NCBI RefSeq assembly: GCF_030053415.1
Contig: NZ_JASGBJ010000002.1
Coordinates: forward strand, 434,001-498,000
Direction: 5' to 3'
Length of the DNA: 64,000 nt
Source of the DNA: Marinobacter sp. CHS3-4
GTDB lineage: Bacteria; Pseudomonadota; Gammaproteobacteria; Pseudomonadales; Oleiphilaceae
Shown: positions 45,124-55,062 of the stretch, piece by piece
Layout: each line of letters begins with the position of its first letter
Numbering within the stretch: the first letter of the stretch is position 1
Position numbers and translations under genes: made by a program
The notes under the pieces: generated by a model
Database searches by the model: none
What the model saw: only the letters and a program-made list of their open reading frames with translations
Told to the model about the DNA's origin: nothing

Positions 45124-46734
45124 TTATTGGATGAAATAGTCCAGAATCCCTGACTCAGTATCCAGAATAGCTTGCCTGAATCGGTAATTGCAGGCCGTAT
45201 GAACATACATTCTTTCGAATAGAGCTTTTGCTCCGACAAATCCAAGGCAGAACCCGGGCACCCCGCCCAATTTCTGGCCATACTGGGCTGTCGCCGCATT
45301 GACTGTCCATAGATCAGGATCGATAAAGCCAAGATCCAGGGAATACTCGTCCGAACGCAATCCTACGATTTTGCGTTCCTCGCCGCCCATCGCTGAATTT
45401 CTCGCATAAAAAAAGCTGGTCGAGCCATCTGGAATTCTTGTTACTCCCTCGCTACCTATAATCAAAGTTTTGGAGGCGTATTCAGACTCTTCCTCAGTCC
45501 CAGGAAGCTCCTTTTCAAACCGTAAATACGCATGTATTCCGGAAAATGCATCGATTGTTATATTAGATTCGGTTTCAAGTTTGAGTTCAGGTGTCGATGG
45601 GCCACCTAAATCAACCGTCCAGACCTCTCCTTGGGCCTCGCCGACTATTCCGGATTCCGTATTGAGGATTGCTATCAAGGTCTGATCAATTATTAGATAT
45701 TTCGCGTTATCAAAACCCGCACTGAAACGGCCAGAAAAGTCAGCCAACAAATCGACCTCTCGGGTGACCTGATCAATGCCGTACACAATCTCCGTGTCTT
45801 GCAGCAGAGCCAACTGATTCTTGTAGAGCCCTGTAGAAGGAGATAAGACGGAATTAAGGGAAAGACCACTCAGCGCTGGGGTCAAAGCATCAATATCTGA
45901 CTCGATAAACTGAGAAGCCGTGGCCATGAAATACCGGCCGTCCCAAAGAATGCCAAGATAACGATCATCCCTTGTAACACCTCGTGTACCGAGAGCTTTG
46001 ATCACGGGCACTCGGTAGGTGCCTTTCAATTCCGTCAGCACTTCGCCTTTTGGGCTGTACAACCTTGCAACCTTTGATGAAGGCTCGGATACGACGAAAA
46101 AGTCAATGTCCCCACCCTCTGTAAAAACAACCTCGGTCAGTCGGGACCCCTTCAATCCCTTCCATACGTTGACGGTGTTCTCTTCAAAGCTTATCCCAAA
46201 CGTTTTGACCGACCTCGAGCTGGACGAAAAACACTCTTCATTTGAATCCGCCAAAGTCAAATAGACGAACCCGGATGTCAGGTCCCTATCCGCGACACCA
46301 GCGAGGCCACAAGGTAAACCGTTTTTCTTAAGATTAATCAACTCGTAGGATTCGCCATCAATTCTGCTGTGGATGGTCACGCGCCCTTTTTTTGACGTTA
46401 AAACGGCTGGAGAGTATATGTCGGCAGTGTCCACACCATTTACGAACAATTCTGTCGCCGCCGTGTCCCCGTTCTGTACGATTCCTCTGGATCCAGACGT
46501 CAGATTGGTGCGATAGATAGAGAAGTTTTCACCCGTTCCCGCGAGCATGAAATCCCATTTGATGTCACCCGTTAGAGCGCTACCTGAAAGCTCAGGTTCA
46601 GGCTCCGGCGGTAACGTAAAATTGCTGTCGCTTTGAATCGTCGGTTCGGAATTGGTGCCATCACCACAACCCGCAACGGCAAGAAGAAAACAAGTCAGGA
46701 AGGCAGCCAGGGGAAATTTATGACGCAAAAACAT
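45124..46734 (-). CDS. Uncharacterised lipoprotein inserted in the prp operon
   Basis: 536 residues with a lipoprotein signal (LAVAGC, Cys at about 22) followed by an acidic Pro/Glu linker (PPEPEPELSG). The remainder is beta-rich, with recurring patterns such as LTSGSRGIVQNGD, RVTIHSRIDGESYELINL and LYSPKGEVLTEL, resembling a periplasmic beta-propeller, but no family was recognised. Two to three Cys pairs may form disulfides. It is flanked by prpD and prpF on the same strand yet has no evident link to propionate metabolism, and it is more A/T-rich than both. A recent insertion is likely. Confidence 0.7.
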   Translation of the reverse strand: MFLRHKFPLAAFLTCFLLAVAGCGDGTNSEPTIQSDSNFTLPPEPEPELSGSALTGDIKWDFMLAGTGENFSIYRTNLTSGSRGIVQNGDTAATELFVNGVDTADIYSPAVLTSKKGRVTIHSRIDGESYELINLKKNGLPCGLAGVADRDLTSGFVYLTLADSNEECFSSSSRSVKTFGISFEENTVNVWKGLKGSRLTEVVFTEGGDIDFFVVSEPSSKVARLYSPKGEVLTELKGTYRVPVIKALGTRGVTRDDRYLGILWDGRYFMATASQFIESDIDALTPALSGLSLNSVLSPSTGLYKNQLALLQDTEIVYGIDQVTREVDLLADFSGRFSAGFDNAKYLIIDQTLIAILNTESGIVGEAQGEVWTVDLGGPSTPELKLETESNITIDAFSGIHAYLRFEKELPGTEEESEYASKTLIIGSEGVTRIPDGSTSFFYARNSAMGGEERKIVGLRSDEYSLDLGFIDPDLWTVNAATAQYGQKLGGVPGFCLGFVGAKALFERMYVHTACNYRFRQAILDTESGILDYFIQ

Positions 46735-46842
46735 CGCATTAACAATCCGTTACAATTTGCGTCAGTTATCGCCTTTTCCCCTGGCATTTACAAGATAGAA
46801 AACAGTGGGCTGTGAGATGCGTCGCAAGTCACGCCAGATCTT

Positions 46843-48015
46843 TCAGTGTTCCGGTACGCGGACCCACCCTTCCATCAAGACTCGTGCGCTACGGCTCATG
46901 ATGGCTTTTTTGGCCGTCCACTCACCGTCTTGTTCGACAGCTTCCGCACCGACTTTCAATGTGCCTGAGGGATGACCAAAGGTCACTTCGGTTCGGTTAC
47001 CGCCACCCGCAGCCAGGTTCACAAGAGTGCCTGGAATGGCGGCAGCGGTCGCAATCGCCACGGCTGCTGTACCCATCATGGCATGGTGAAGCTTACCCAT
47101 GGACAGGGCGCGAACCAGAAGATCCACGTCTTCCATGGCAATTTTCTTTCCGCTGGATGACGTGTAACCCGCAGGATCGCCGACAAAGGCAACTTTAGGC
47201 GTGTGCTGACGGTTTGCAGCTTCCTCTGCATTCTGAATCAATCCCATTTTTACAGCGCCTGCAGCCCGGATGGTTTCAAACATCGCAAGTACATTGGGGT
47301 CGCCGTTAATCACTTCCTGCAGTTCAGTGCCCTTAAAACCGATGGCACCGGCATTCAAAAAGATGGTCGGTATACCTGCGTTGATCATCGTGGCCTGCAA
47401 GGTGCCAAGGCCCGGCACGTCCAGGTCGTCCACCAGATTGCCCGTGGGGAACATGGCGCCCTCGCCGTCGGCCGGATCCATGAATTCAACCTTGATCTCC
47501 GCTGCAGGAAAGGCCACCCCATCCAGTTCGAAATCGCCCGTCTCCTGCACCTCGCCGTTGGTGATGGGAACATGGGCAATGATGGTTTTCCGGATATTGG
47601 CCTGCCAGATGCGAACCGTGCAGACGCCGTTTTCAGGAATCCGGTCAGCAGATACGAATCCTCCGGAAATGGCAAAGGCACCAACCGCAGCGCTAAGGTT
47701 GCCGCAGTTGCCACTCCAGTCTACAAACGGCTTGTCGATGGACACCTGACCGAACAGGTAGTCCACATCATGATCCGGCTGTGTCGGCGCCGCCAGAATC
47801 ACCGTTTTACTGGTACTGGATGTGGCCCCACCCATGCCGTCGGTGTGTTTCTGGTAAGGATCGGGGCTACCAATGACGCGCAACAGCAACTCGTCTCTTG
47901 CCTTGCCGGGCACCTGCGCCGCTTCGGGCAGATCCTGGAGGCGAAAGAACACGCCTTTGCTGGTACCGCCACGCATGTAGGTGGCCGGTACCTTGATCTG
48001 GGGTTTGTGCATCAC
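46843..48015 (-). CDS. prpF: 2-methylaconitate cis-trans isomerase
   Basis: Works with AcnD to convert 2-methylcitrate to 2-methyl-cis-aconitate; PrpF shifts the trans or other isomer. 390 residues with the family start ATYMRGGTSKGVFF (Lys of the active site), GGATSSTSKTVIL, SGNCGNLSAAVGAFAI and GHPSGTLKVGAEA near the end. Its ATG overlaps the acnD stop by 4 bases, indicating translational coupling of the pair. Confidence 0.94.
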   Translation of the reverse strand: MMHKPQIKVPATYMRGGTSKGVFFRLQDLPEAAQVPGKARDELLLRVIGSPDPYQKHTDGMGGATSSTSKTVILAAPTQPDHDVDYLFGQVSIDKPFVDWSGNCGNLSAAVGAFAISGGFVSADRIPENGVCTVRIWQANIRKTIIAHVPITNGEVQETGDFELDGVAFPAAEIKVEFMDPADGEGAMFPTGNLVDDLDVPGLGTLQATMINAGIPTIFLNAGAIGFKGTELQEVINGDPNVLAMFETIRAAGAVKMGLIQNAEEAANRQHTPKVAFVGDPAGYTSSSGKKIAMEDVDLLVRALSMGKLHHAMMGTAAVAIATAAAIPGTLVNLAAGGGNRTEVTFGHPSGTLKVGAEAVEQDGEWTAKKAIMSRSARVLMEGWVRVPEH

Positions 48016-50609
48016 GCCGCCCCCTCGGACTCCAGAAAGTCCTCGGCGAATCGTTGCAGAACGCCACCCGCTTTATAGATAGACACTTCTTCCGCCGTAT
48101 CCAGACGACAAATGACCGGTACTTCGACCGACTGGCCATTGGGACGGTGTATCGTCAAAACCAGTTTTGCCCTGGGTGATACCTCACCCTGAACGTCGAA
48201 GGTTTCAGTACCGTCAATTCCCAACGTATGGCGGGTGGTGCCCTCTTCAAACTGGAGCGGCATCACGCCCATACCGACCAGATTGGTTCTGTGAATTCGT
48301 TCGAACCCTTCCGCCACGATGGCTTCTACCCCCGCAAGAGCGACGCCTTTCGCAGCCCAATCGCGGGAAGAACCCTGACCGTAATCAGCACCGGCGATGA
48401 TGATCAGCGGCTGCTTGCGCTCCATGTAGGTTTCAATGGCTTCCCACATGCGAGTGACTTTGCCTTCTGGCTCGACTCGCGCCAGGGAACCCTGCTTCAC
48501 GTCGCCCTTCTCATCCCGAACCATTTCATTGAACAGTTTGGGGTTGGCAAAGGTCGCACGCTGGGCGGTCAGGTGGTCGCCGCGATGAGTCGCGTAGGAG
48601 TTAAAGTCTTCCTCGGGTACACCCATTTTGTGCAGGTATTCGCCTGCTGCGCTGTTCATCAGAATCGCATTGGAAGGCGATAGATGGTCAGTGGTGATGT
48701 TGTCGGGCAACACCGCCAGCGGGCGCATGCCTTTCAGGGTTTTCTCCCCCACCATGCCACCTTCCCAATACGGCGGACGACGGATGTAGGTACTCATCGG
48801 GCGCCAGTCGTAAAGCGGATTGCTTCTGGCCTGCTCCTTCTTGGTGACATCGAACATCGGGATGTAGGTGCTGCGGAACTGCTCCGGCTTCACGCTTTCC
48901 TTCACGATGGCGTCGATTTCCGCGTCATCCGGCCAGATGTCTTTCAAGGTAACCGGGTTACCGTCCTGGTCATATCCGAGGGCGTCTTTTTCGATGTCGA
49001 ACCGGATGGTCCCGGCAATGGCATAAGCCACCACCAGCGGAGGCGACGCCAGGAATGCCTGCTTGGCATACGGATGAATTCGGCCGTCAAAGTTGCGATT
49101 GCCCGAAAGTACTGCGGTGGAGTACAAATCCCGATCGATGATTTCCTGCTGGATTTTCGGGTCCAGGGCACCACTCATACCGTTGCAGGTCGTGCAGGCA
49201 AAGGCCACCACACCGAAACCGAGATTTTCCAGCTCGGACATCAGGTTGGCTTCTTCCAGGTACATCTTGACCGTTTTAGATCCCGGCGCGAGCGACGATT
49301 TCACCCAGGGCTTACGGGTCAGCCCCAGTTTATTGGCGTTACGGGCAATGAGCCCCGCAGCCACCATGTTTCGCGGGTTAGAAGTATTGGTGCAGCTGGT
49401 AATGGCCGCAATGATCACAGCACCATCGGGCATTTTGCCCTCTTCCTCTTCCCAGGCACCGGCGATACCCGCTTTGGCCAGCTCGGACGTAGGCAAGTGG
49501 GCGTGAGGATTGGAAGGCCCGGCCAACGTACGCTCCACCGAAGAAAGGTCGAACTTCAGAACCCGCTCATACTCAGCGGTCTTCAGGCTATCGGCCCACA
49601 GGCCAGTGTGCTTTGCGTATGTCTCGACCAGGGCTACCTGATCGTCTTCACGGCCCGTCAGCTTCAGGTAATCGATGGTCTGATCGTCAATGTAGAACAT
49701 CGCAGCCGTGGCGCCATACTCCGGGGTCATGTTGGAAATGGTTGCCCGGTCGCCAACCGTCAGACTGTCTGCGCCCTCGCCATAGAATTCGAGGTAAGCA
49801 CCCACAACACGTTCTCTGCGCAGGAATTCAGTGATAGCCAGCACCATATCCGTGCCGGTGATTCCGGGGCGGAGTTTGCCAGTCAGTTCAACACCGACGA
49901 TGTCCGGCAAACGCATCATGGACGCACGGCCCAGCATCACGCTTTCCGCCTCAAGGCCACCGACACCCACAGAAATAACGCCCAGTGCATCGACCATCGG
50001 CGTGTGGCTGTCTGTGCCCACGCAGGTATCCGGGAAGGCGACGCCGTTGCGAGACTGAACCACCGGCGACATCTTCTCCAGATTGATCTGGTGCATGATG
50101 CCGTTGCCCGGCGGAATCACATCCACGTTCTCGAACGCGGTTTTCGTCCAGTTAATGAAGTGGAACCGGTCGTCGTTGCGGCGGTCCTCGACCTCGCGGT
50201 TTTTCTCGAACGCGTCTTTCTCAAAACCCGCATGTTCAACAGCAAGCGAGTGATCAACGATCAGCTGCGTTGGTACTACCGGATTCACTTTGGCCGGATC
50301 ACCGCCCTTCTCGGCGATGGCGTCACGCAGGCCCGCAAGATCAACCAGTGCCGTCTGACCCAGAATGTCGTGGCACACCACTCGGGCGGGGTACCAGGGA
50401 AAGTCCAGGTCCCGTTTGCGCTCAATCAGTTGCTTCAGGGAATCCGTCAATACTTCCGGGTCACAACGGCGAACCAGCTGCTCTGCCAGAATACGCGAGG
50501 TGTAAGGAAGCTTGTCGTAAGCGCCCGGCTGAATGTCTTCAACGGCCTGACGGGTGTCGAAGTAGTCCAGGTCAGTACCGGGCAGCGGTTTGCGATAATC
50601 AGTATTCAT
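48012..50609 (-). CDS. acnD: Fe/S-dependent 2-methylisocitrate dehydratase
   Basis: 865 residues of the aconitase family. The three cluster Cys lie in TSCTNTSNPRNM (one) and FACTTCNGMSGAL (two). The C-terminal swivelling domain holds GADYGQGSSRDWAAKGVALAG and GMGVMPLQFEEG. The chosen ATG at 50609 gives MNTDYRKPLPGTDLDYFDTR; a longer frame adds 34 unrelated residues. Adjacent prpF and prpC on the same strand identify it as AcnD rather than a general aconitase. Confidence 0.94.
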   Translation of the reverse strand: MNTDYRKPLPGTDLDYFDTRQAVEDIQPGAYDKLPYTSRILAEQLVRRCDPEVLTDSLKQLIERKRDLDFPWYPARVVCHDILGQTALVDLAGLRDAIAEKGGDPAKVNPVVPTQLIVDHSLAVEHAGFEKDAFEKNREVEDRRNDDRFHFINWTKTAFENVDVIPPGNGIMHQINLEKMSPVVQSRNGVAFPDTCVGTDSHTPMVDALGVISVGVGGLEAESVMLGRASMMRLPDIVGVELTGKLRPGITGTDMVLAITEFLRRERVVGAYLEFYGEGADSLTVGDRATISNMTPEYGATAAMFYIDDQTIDYLKLTGREDDQVALVETYAKHTGLWADSLKTAEYERVLKFDLSSVERTLAGPSNPHAHLPTSELAKAGIAGAWEEEEGKMPDGAVIIAAITSCTNTSNPRNMVAAGLIARNANKLGLTRKPWVKSSLAPGSKTVKMYLEEANLMSELENLGFGVVAFACTTCNGMSGALDPKIQQEIIDRDLYSTAVLSGNRNFDGRIHPYAKQAFLASPPLVVAYAIAGTIRFDIEKDALGYDQDGNPVTLKDIWPDDAEIDAIVKESVKPEQFRSTYIPMFDVTKKEQARSNPLYDWRPMSTYIRRPPYWEGGMVGEKTLKGMRPLAVLPDNITTDHLSPSNAILMNSAAGEYLHKMGVPEEDFNSYATHRGDHLTAQRATFANPKLFNEMVRDEKGDVKQGSLARVEPEGKVTRMWEAIETYMERKQPLIIIAGADYGQGSSRDWAAKGVALAGVEAIVAEGFERIHRTNLVGMGVMPLQFEEGTTRHTLGIDGTETFDVQGEVSPRAKLVLTIHRPNGQSVEVPVICRLDTAEEVSIYKAGGVLQRFAEDFLESEGAA

Positions 50610-50628
50610 AGATGTCTCTGTTGACCTC

Positions 50629-51756
50629 TTAGCGCTTGTCGATCGGCAGCCACTCGGCGTGGGCCGGGCCATTGTAATCGGCGCTCGGGCGAATGATTCG
50701 GTTGTTCTCACGCTGCTCTTTTACGTGGGCCGTCCAGCCAGACACACGCGACATCACGAAGATGGGCGTGAACAGTTCGGTGGGAATGCCCATGAAGTGA
50801 TAGGCCGAGGCGTGGAAGAAGTCCGCATTGCAGAACAGTTTTTTCTCACGCCACATGACTTCTTCGCAACGAACGGACACGGGGTACAACACCGTGTCGC
50901 CGACTTCCTGAGCCAGCTTTTCAGACCACTTCTTGATGATGGCGTTGCGCGGGTCGGATTCGCTGTAGATGGCGTGGCCGAAGCCCATGATCTTTTCCTT
51001 GCGCTCCAGCATGCCCATCAGGCCTTCTTCTGCCTCATCGGGGGTCTGGAATTTCTGGATCAGGGCCATGGCTGCCTCATTGGCACCGCCGTGCAGCGGG
51101 CCACGCAATGTACCGATGGCACCGGTTACGCAGCTGTGGATATCAGACAAGGTGGACGCACACACGCGAGCCGTGAAGGTCGAGGCGTTGAATTCGTGCT
51201 CGGCGTAAAGAATCAGCGACACGTTCATGACTCGCTCATGAAGCTCGCTTGGCTTCTTGCCATGCAACAACTCCAGGAAGTGACCGCCAATGGAGTCCAC
51301 ATCGCTTGCAGTATCAATGCGCACGCCCTCGTGGGCGAAGCGGTACCAGTAGGTAATGATGGCGGGAAAGAGCGCCAGCATGCGGTCGATCTTGTCGTCC
51401 TGCTGGCTGAAGTCGGTCTCGGTTTCCAGATTACCCAGCATGGAGCAGCCGGTTCGCATCACGTCCATCGGATGTGCGTTTTTGGGGATGTGTTCCAGCA
51501 CGGATTTCACCGCATAAGGCAGCTCGCGCAAGCTCACCAGTTTACGCTTGTAATCGGCCAGTTCCTTGCGGTTCGGCAATTTGCCACGCAGCAGCAGATA
51601 CGCAATTTCTTCAAACTGGGCGTGCTCTGCCAGATCGCTGATGTCGTAGCCGCGATAGGTCAGACCGGTTCCCGATTGCCCAACGGTGCAAAGAGCCGTG
51701 ACACCTGCAACCTGGCCTCTCAGGCCCGCTCCACCGAGTTTCTTTGATTCAGCCAT
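50629..51756 (-). CDS. prpC: 2-methylcitrate synthase
   Basis: Condenses propionyl-CoA with oxaloacetate. 375 residues of the citrate synthase fold: GLTYRGYDISDLAEHAQFEE near the N terminus, HPMDVMRTGCSMLG, LHGGANEAAMALIQ with the first catalytic His, and GFGHAIYSESDPRN with the second. The length is that of the short methylcitrate group. Neighbours prpB, acnD and prpF confirm the pathway. Confidence 0.95.
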   Translation of the reverse strand: MAESKKLGGAGLRGQVAGVTALCTVGQSGTGLTYRGYDISDLAEHAQFEEIAYLLLRGKLPNRKELADYKRKLVSLRELPYAVKSVLEHIPKNAHPMDVMRTGCSMLGNLETETDFSQQDDKIDRMLALFPAIITYWYRFAHEGVRIDTASDVDSIGGHFLELLHGKKPSELHERVMNVSLILYAEHEFNASTFTARVCASTLSDIHSCVTGAIGTLRGPLHGGANEAAMALIQKFQTPDEAEEGLMGMLERKEKIMGFGHAIYSESDPRNAIIKKWSEKLAQEVGDTVLYPVSVRCEEVMWREKKLFCNADFFHASAYHFMGIPTELFTPIFVMSRVSGWTAHVKEQRENNRIIRPSADYNGPAHAEWLPIDKR

Positions 51757-51771
51757 TGTCCGCTCTCCCTA

Positions 51772-52659
51772 TTAGTTTTTCTGCTGCTGAAACAGTTCAT
51801 CCAGCTTCTGTTCGAAGTCGTGATAATTCAGAAAATCGTAAAGTTCCATCCGCGTCTGCATCAGGTCAACCACGTCTTTCTGGTCGCCCTTCTCAAGAAT
51901 GTTCTCGTACACGGTCAGGGCCGCTTTGTTCATGGCACGGAAAGCACTCAAGGGATACAGAACCATGTCGGCACCGACGTCTGCCAGCTCCTTGCGATTG
52001 TATAGCGGCGTGGCTCCAAACTCGGTGATGTTCGCCAGGATGGGCACATCCAGCGCTTCTGAAAACGCCTTGTAGTGCTCCAGCTCTGTAACCGCTTCAG
52101 CGAAAATGCCGTCGGCACCAGCCTCGATACAGGCTTTCGCACGCTCGATGGCCGCGTCCAGGCCTTCTTTCTGGAAGGCATCCGTGCGGGCCATGATGAA
52201 GAAATCGTCGTCAACACGGGCATCAACGGCGGCTTTGATGCGGTCAACCATTTCTCCCTGAGAGACGATTTCCTTGTTTGGCCGGTGGCCACAACGCTTC
52301 TGCGCCACCTGATCTTCGATATGCACGGCTGCCGCGCCGGCACGCTCCATTTCACGAATGGTTCTGCCGATATTGAAAGCGCCACCCCACCCAGTATCAA
52401 TGTCCACCAATAGCGGCACGCTGGACGCCGACGTAATTCGTCGAACGTCCTCCACCACATCGTTCATGGTGGTCATACCCAGATCCGGCAGGCCGAATGA
52501 CGCATTCGCCACGCCACCGCCAGACAGATAAATGGCCTGATGCCCTACTTTTTGAGCCATCATGGCGGCATAGGCGTTAATAGTGCCCACTATCTGCAGT
52601 GGCTGGTTATCTTTGAGGGCCTTGCGGAAACGTGCCCCGGGGGAAAGCTGTTCAGACAT
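51772..52659 (-). CDS. prpB: Methylisocitrate lyase
   Basis: Cleaves 2-methylisocitrate to pyruvate and succinate. 295 residues with the isocitrate-lyase-superfamily core: [33 protein letters not shown] (metal-binding Asp), the lid [13 protein letters not shown] with the active-site Cys, and [18 protein letters not shown]. prpC follows 15 bases downstream. The gene lies 37 bases after the GntR regulator gene, so all six genes may share one promoter. Confidence 0.95.
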   Translation of the reverse strand: MSEQLSPGARFRKALKDNQPLQIVGTINAYAAMMAQKVGHQAIYLSGGGVANASFGLPDLGMTTMNDVVEDVRRITSASSVPLLVDIDTGWGGAFNIGRTIREMERAGAAAVHIEDQVAQKRCGHRPNKEIVSQGEMVDRIKAAVDARVDDDFFIMARTDAFQKEGLDAAIERAKACIEAGADGIFAEAVTELEHYKAFSEALDVPILANITEFGATPLYNRKELADVGADMVLYPLSAFRAMNKAALTVYENILEKGDQKDVVDLMQTRMELYDFLNYHDFEQKLDELFQQQKN

Positions 52660-52696
52660 GATGTGGCCTCGAATGGTCGTGATTCTTTCGCCAACG

Positions 52697-53377
52697 CTAG
52701 AGCGTCAGCGAACCTTCGTTGATTTTTTGTTCAATGTTGATTCGTGCGGCATTGATGTGTCTTTTCATCAGGAACTCTGCCAACTCTCCGTCACGGCTGG
52801 CGATTGCCTCGGCGATACGACGATGTTCGCCCAGAGCTTTGTGCGGCCGGCCTGACGACTGGCTAAGCCGGTACCGATACATCCGCACCATGTAATACAG
52901 GTCGCCCAACAGCATCTGCGCCAGCTTGGTATTACGACTGCCGGTGGCAATACGGTGGTGAAAGTCATAGTCACCTTCTGCCTGATAATACGCCTGGCCG
53001 TGAGCCTGCTCGATCATTTTTTCATGGCTGTCCAGGGTAGCCTGCAAATCCGCTATTTCCTGATCGGTCATACGCTCGGCGGCTTGCCGGGCGGCCAACC
53101 CTTCCATCGACTCACGAATGCGATAAAGCTCCATCAACTCCTGTGGACTGACAGAGACAACTTTGACACCCGCGTGTGGCTTACGAACCAGCAAGCCACG
53201 AGACTCCAGACGGCCAAGTGCTTCGCGCAGTGGGCCGCGGGTGAGATTAAAGCGTGAACAGAGCTCGACCTCGCCTATTTTTTCACCAGGGGCCAGATCG
53301 CCTTTCACAATGGCGGTCTGAAGGCGCTCAAAGGCTTCGTCGGCTCGGGTAAGGGCCTGTAAATCGGCAACTGGCAT
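52697..53377 (-). CDS. GntR/FCD family transcriptional regulator of the prp operon
   Basis: 226 residues. N-terminal winged helix: [33 protein letters not shown] split over about 30-65. The C-terminal all-helical FCD domain (about 80-215) holds metal-binding His and Asp residues in [12 protein letters not shown] and [11 protein letters not shown]. The ATG at 53377 is chosen because the predicted transcription start (about 53402) lies inside the longer frame, which rules out the upstream starts. It heads the prp operon and probably senses a C3 or methylcitrate intermediate, as GntR regulators beside prpBC do in related species. Confidence 0.88.
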   Translation of the reverse strand: MPVADLQALTRADEAFERLQTAIVKGDLAPGEKIGEVELCSRFNLTRGPLREALGRLESRGLLVRKPHAGVKVVSVSPQELMELYRIRESMEGLAARQAAERMTDQEIADLQATLDSHEKMIEQAHGQAYYQAEGDYDFHHRIATGSRNTKLAQMLLGDLYYMVRMYRYRLSQSSGRPHKALGEHRRIAEAIASRDGELAEFLMKRHINAARINIEQKINEGSLTL

Positions 53378-53389
53378 ATTGTTAACAAT
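53378..53389. promoter_or_regulatory. Palindrome ATTGTTAACAAT at the gntR start
   Basis: A perfect 12-base palindrome lies directly before the regulator's ATG, downstream of its promoter. A close copy overlaps the -35 box at 53431-53441. FCD-type GntR proteins bind short palindromes of this general form, so it is a candidate autoregulatory operator. Confidence 0.6.
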
Positions 53390-53408
53390 CGATTGCTTAT
53401 TTGGTTGA

Positions 53409-53437
53409 AAAATACCCTTAGACGCAGTTTTTGTCAA
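53409..53437 (-). promoter_or_regulatory. Sigma-70 promoter of the gntR-prp operon
   Basis: On the minus strand TTGACA (53437-53432) and TATTTT (53414-53409) are separated by exactly 17 bases. Transcription would start near 53402, about 25 bases before the regulator's ATG. No Shine-Dalgarno sequence is obvious in the short leader. Confidence 0.75.
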
Positions 53438-53441
53438 CAAT
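53431..53441. promoter_or_regulatory. Second operator-like site over the -35 box
   Basis: On the minus strand it reads ATTGTTGACAA, matching the palindrome at 53378-53389 at 10 of its 11 positions. It overlaps the -35 hexamer, so binding there would block RNA polymerase. Two such sites 52 bases apart suggest repression by the adjacent GntR protein. Confidence 0.5.
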
Positions 53442-53682
53442 GTGTGCATTATGTCATTGCTTTGAAGTAATTGCACCAATTCGGTGCATAGCTGGGAGTA
53501 AACAAATGCTGACAACGCCCTCGCAGGCTTTTTCGTTTCCAGGAGAGTTCCCGCAATGTTTGGCTATCGCCTATACTCGCCTGCACTGTTAATGCATTCC
53601 GCAAGGTATCTTGGGTACACTTGGCACAATTTATGTTTAGACACTCATGGAAGCCCAAAAGAAAACTGACAGGACATCTCCT

Positions 53683-54519
53683 ATGATCAAAAAGTGCCTT
53701 TTTCCTGTGGCCGGCTACGGCACGCGATTCCTCCCTGCCACCAAGGCAATGCCCAAGGAAATTCTCCCGATTGTTAACAAGCCACTGGTTCAGTATGGCG
53801 TTGAAGAAGCTGCCGAAGCTGGTGTCCATGAATTCGGTTTTGTGACCGGCCGTGGCAAGCGGGCCATCGAAGATCATTTTGATATCAGCTACGAGCTGGA
53901 ACACCAGATTGCCGGCTCAGGCAAAGAGGACCTGCTGTCTTCGATCCGGGACCTGATTGACAACAATTCCTTCGCTTTCACACGACAGAATGAGATGAAA
54001 GGCCTGGGTCATGCCATCCTGACTGGTCGCAACCTGATCGGTGATAACCCGTTTGCCGTCGTACTGGCCGACGACTTCTGTGTCGCCGATAAGGGATCAG
54101 ACGGCGTTCTGGCGCAAATGGTAAAGCTTTACAATCAGTTCCGTTGCTCGATCGTTGCCATTGAGGAAGTGCCGAAAGACGAGACGCACAAGTACGGTGT
54201 GATCGCGGGTGAGCCGATGAAAGATGGCCTTTACCGAATTACTGACATGGTCGAAAAGCCCAGCCCGGATAAGGCGCCCAGCAACCTGGCCATTATCGGC
54301 CGTTACATCCTGACGCCTGATATCTTCGAGATCATAGAAAACACCGAGCCTGGGAAAAACGGTGAAGTTCAAATCACCGATGCCTTGCTTGAACAGGCCA
54401 AGAACGGTTGCGTACTGGCTTATCAGTTCAAGGGACGTCGTTTCGACTGCGGCAGCATCGATGGCTTCGTGGAAGCCACCAACTACGTTTACGAGAACAT
54501 CTACAAGAAGGGTAAGTGA
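53683..54519 (+). CDS. galU: UTP-glucose-1-phosphate uridylyltransferase
   Basis: Makes UDP-glucose from UTP and glucose-1-phosphate, a precursor for EPS and other glycans. 278 residues: nucleotide-binding start LFPVAGYGTRFLPATKAMPK with the signature Lys and Arg, VLADDFCVAD, VEKPSPDKAPSNLAI and QITDALLEQAKN. The ATG at 53683 follows an AGGA site; the in-frame ATG at 53647 adds 12 non-homologous residues. A gap of about 305 bases separates it from the divergent regulator gene; a TATACT at 53572 could be a -10 box but lacks a good -35. Confidence 0.94.
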   Translation: MIKKCLFPVAGYGTRFLPATKAMPKEILPIVNKPLVQYGVEEAAEAGVHEFGFVTGRGKRAIEDHFDISYELEHQIAGSGKEDLLSSIRDLIDNNSFAFTRQNEMKGLGHAILTGRNLIGDNPFAVVLADDFCVADKGSDGVLAQMVKLYNQFRCSIVAIEEVPKDETHKYGVIAGEPMKDGLYRITDMVEKPSPDKAPSNLAIIGRYILTPDIFEIIENTEPGKNGEVQITDALLEQAKNGCVLAYQFKGRRFDCGSIDGFVEATNYVYENIYKKGK

Positions 54520-54520
54520 T

Positions 54521-54937
54521 TCAGCGCCCCAGAATCTGAAGCACCATGCGCCGGTTTTCGGAAGAGGTTTTCCGGAAGCGGCGCAGAAGCTCCGCTTCCT
54601 CATCAGACAGTTGAACCCGGCTGATTTCCTGCTCCAATTGTTTCAACGCGGTCGACAGATCGTCGCCTTTTGAAAACGTCAGACCAGGCAATTCCAACTG
54701 GCCGGTGTCGCCCGTGTCATCCAGATCCAGCAGCTCGTCCAGAGCGGTCTCTGTTCTGAGGCAGAAGTCCAGAAGTTCGGTAATACACGGATAGGCCCGC
54801 GAACGGATATCCCCGGCTTCCCAGCTAGCTACCCTGTTTTCATCGACGCCACAGATGTTCGCAACGTCCTCACGGGTTAACTGAGAGGTTTCGCGAATCT
54901 GCCTCAGACGACGATGAAAACTTTGCAGATACCGCAT
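54521..54937 (-). CDS. XRE-type helix-turn-helix protein
   Basis: 138 residues from ATG 54937; a TTG seven codons upstream is possible. The N-terminal HTH is RRLRQIRETSQLTREDVANI followed by CGVDENRVASWEAGD. The C-terminal half is acidic and then helical: ALKQLEQEISRVQLSDEEAE, with a basic end RRMVLQILGR. It is convergent with galU, with only one base between the stops. The target is unknown; similar proteins occur next to galU in related genomes, but a link to it is only inferred. Confidence 0.78.
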   Translation of the reverse strand: MRYLQSFHRRLRQIRETSQLTREDVANICGVDENRVASWEAGDIRSRAYPCITELLDFCLRTETALDELLDLDDTGDTGQLELPGLTFSKGDDLSTALKQLEQEISRVQLSDEEAELLRRFRKTSSENRRMVLQILGR

Positions 54938-55062
54938 GGGCAGGATTCTCTCTTTCAAAAGACTTACGAACTGAGGCCTAAAATTTAACGTACATTAAGC
55001 GGTACACTCAATCAGAACGCAATCAGACGTCAAACAATGAAACCAGCGGAGCCTTGCGATCC

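Noticed and set aside
48684..50624. Long plus-strand open frame of 646 codons
   Set aside because: It lies fully antisense to acnD, whose Fe/S motifs and operon context are clear; the frame is rich in His and Arg as expected of a shadow.
50659..51747. Plus-strand open frame of 362 codons
   Set aside because: Antisense shadow of prpC, with no recognisable domain.
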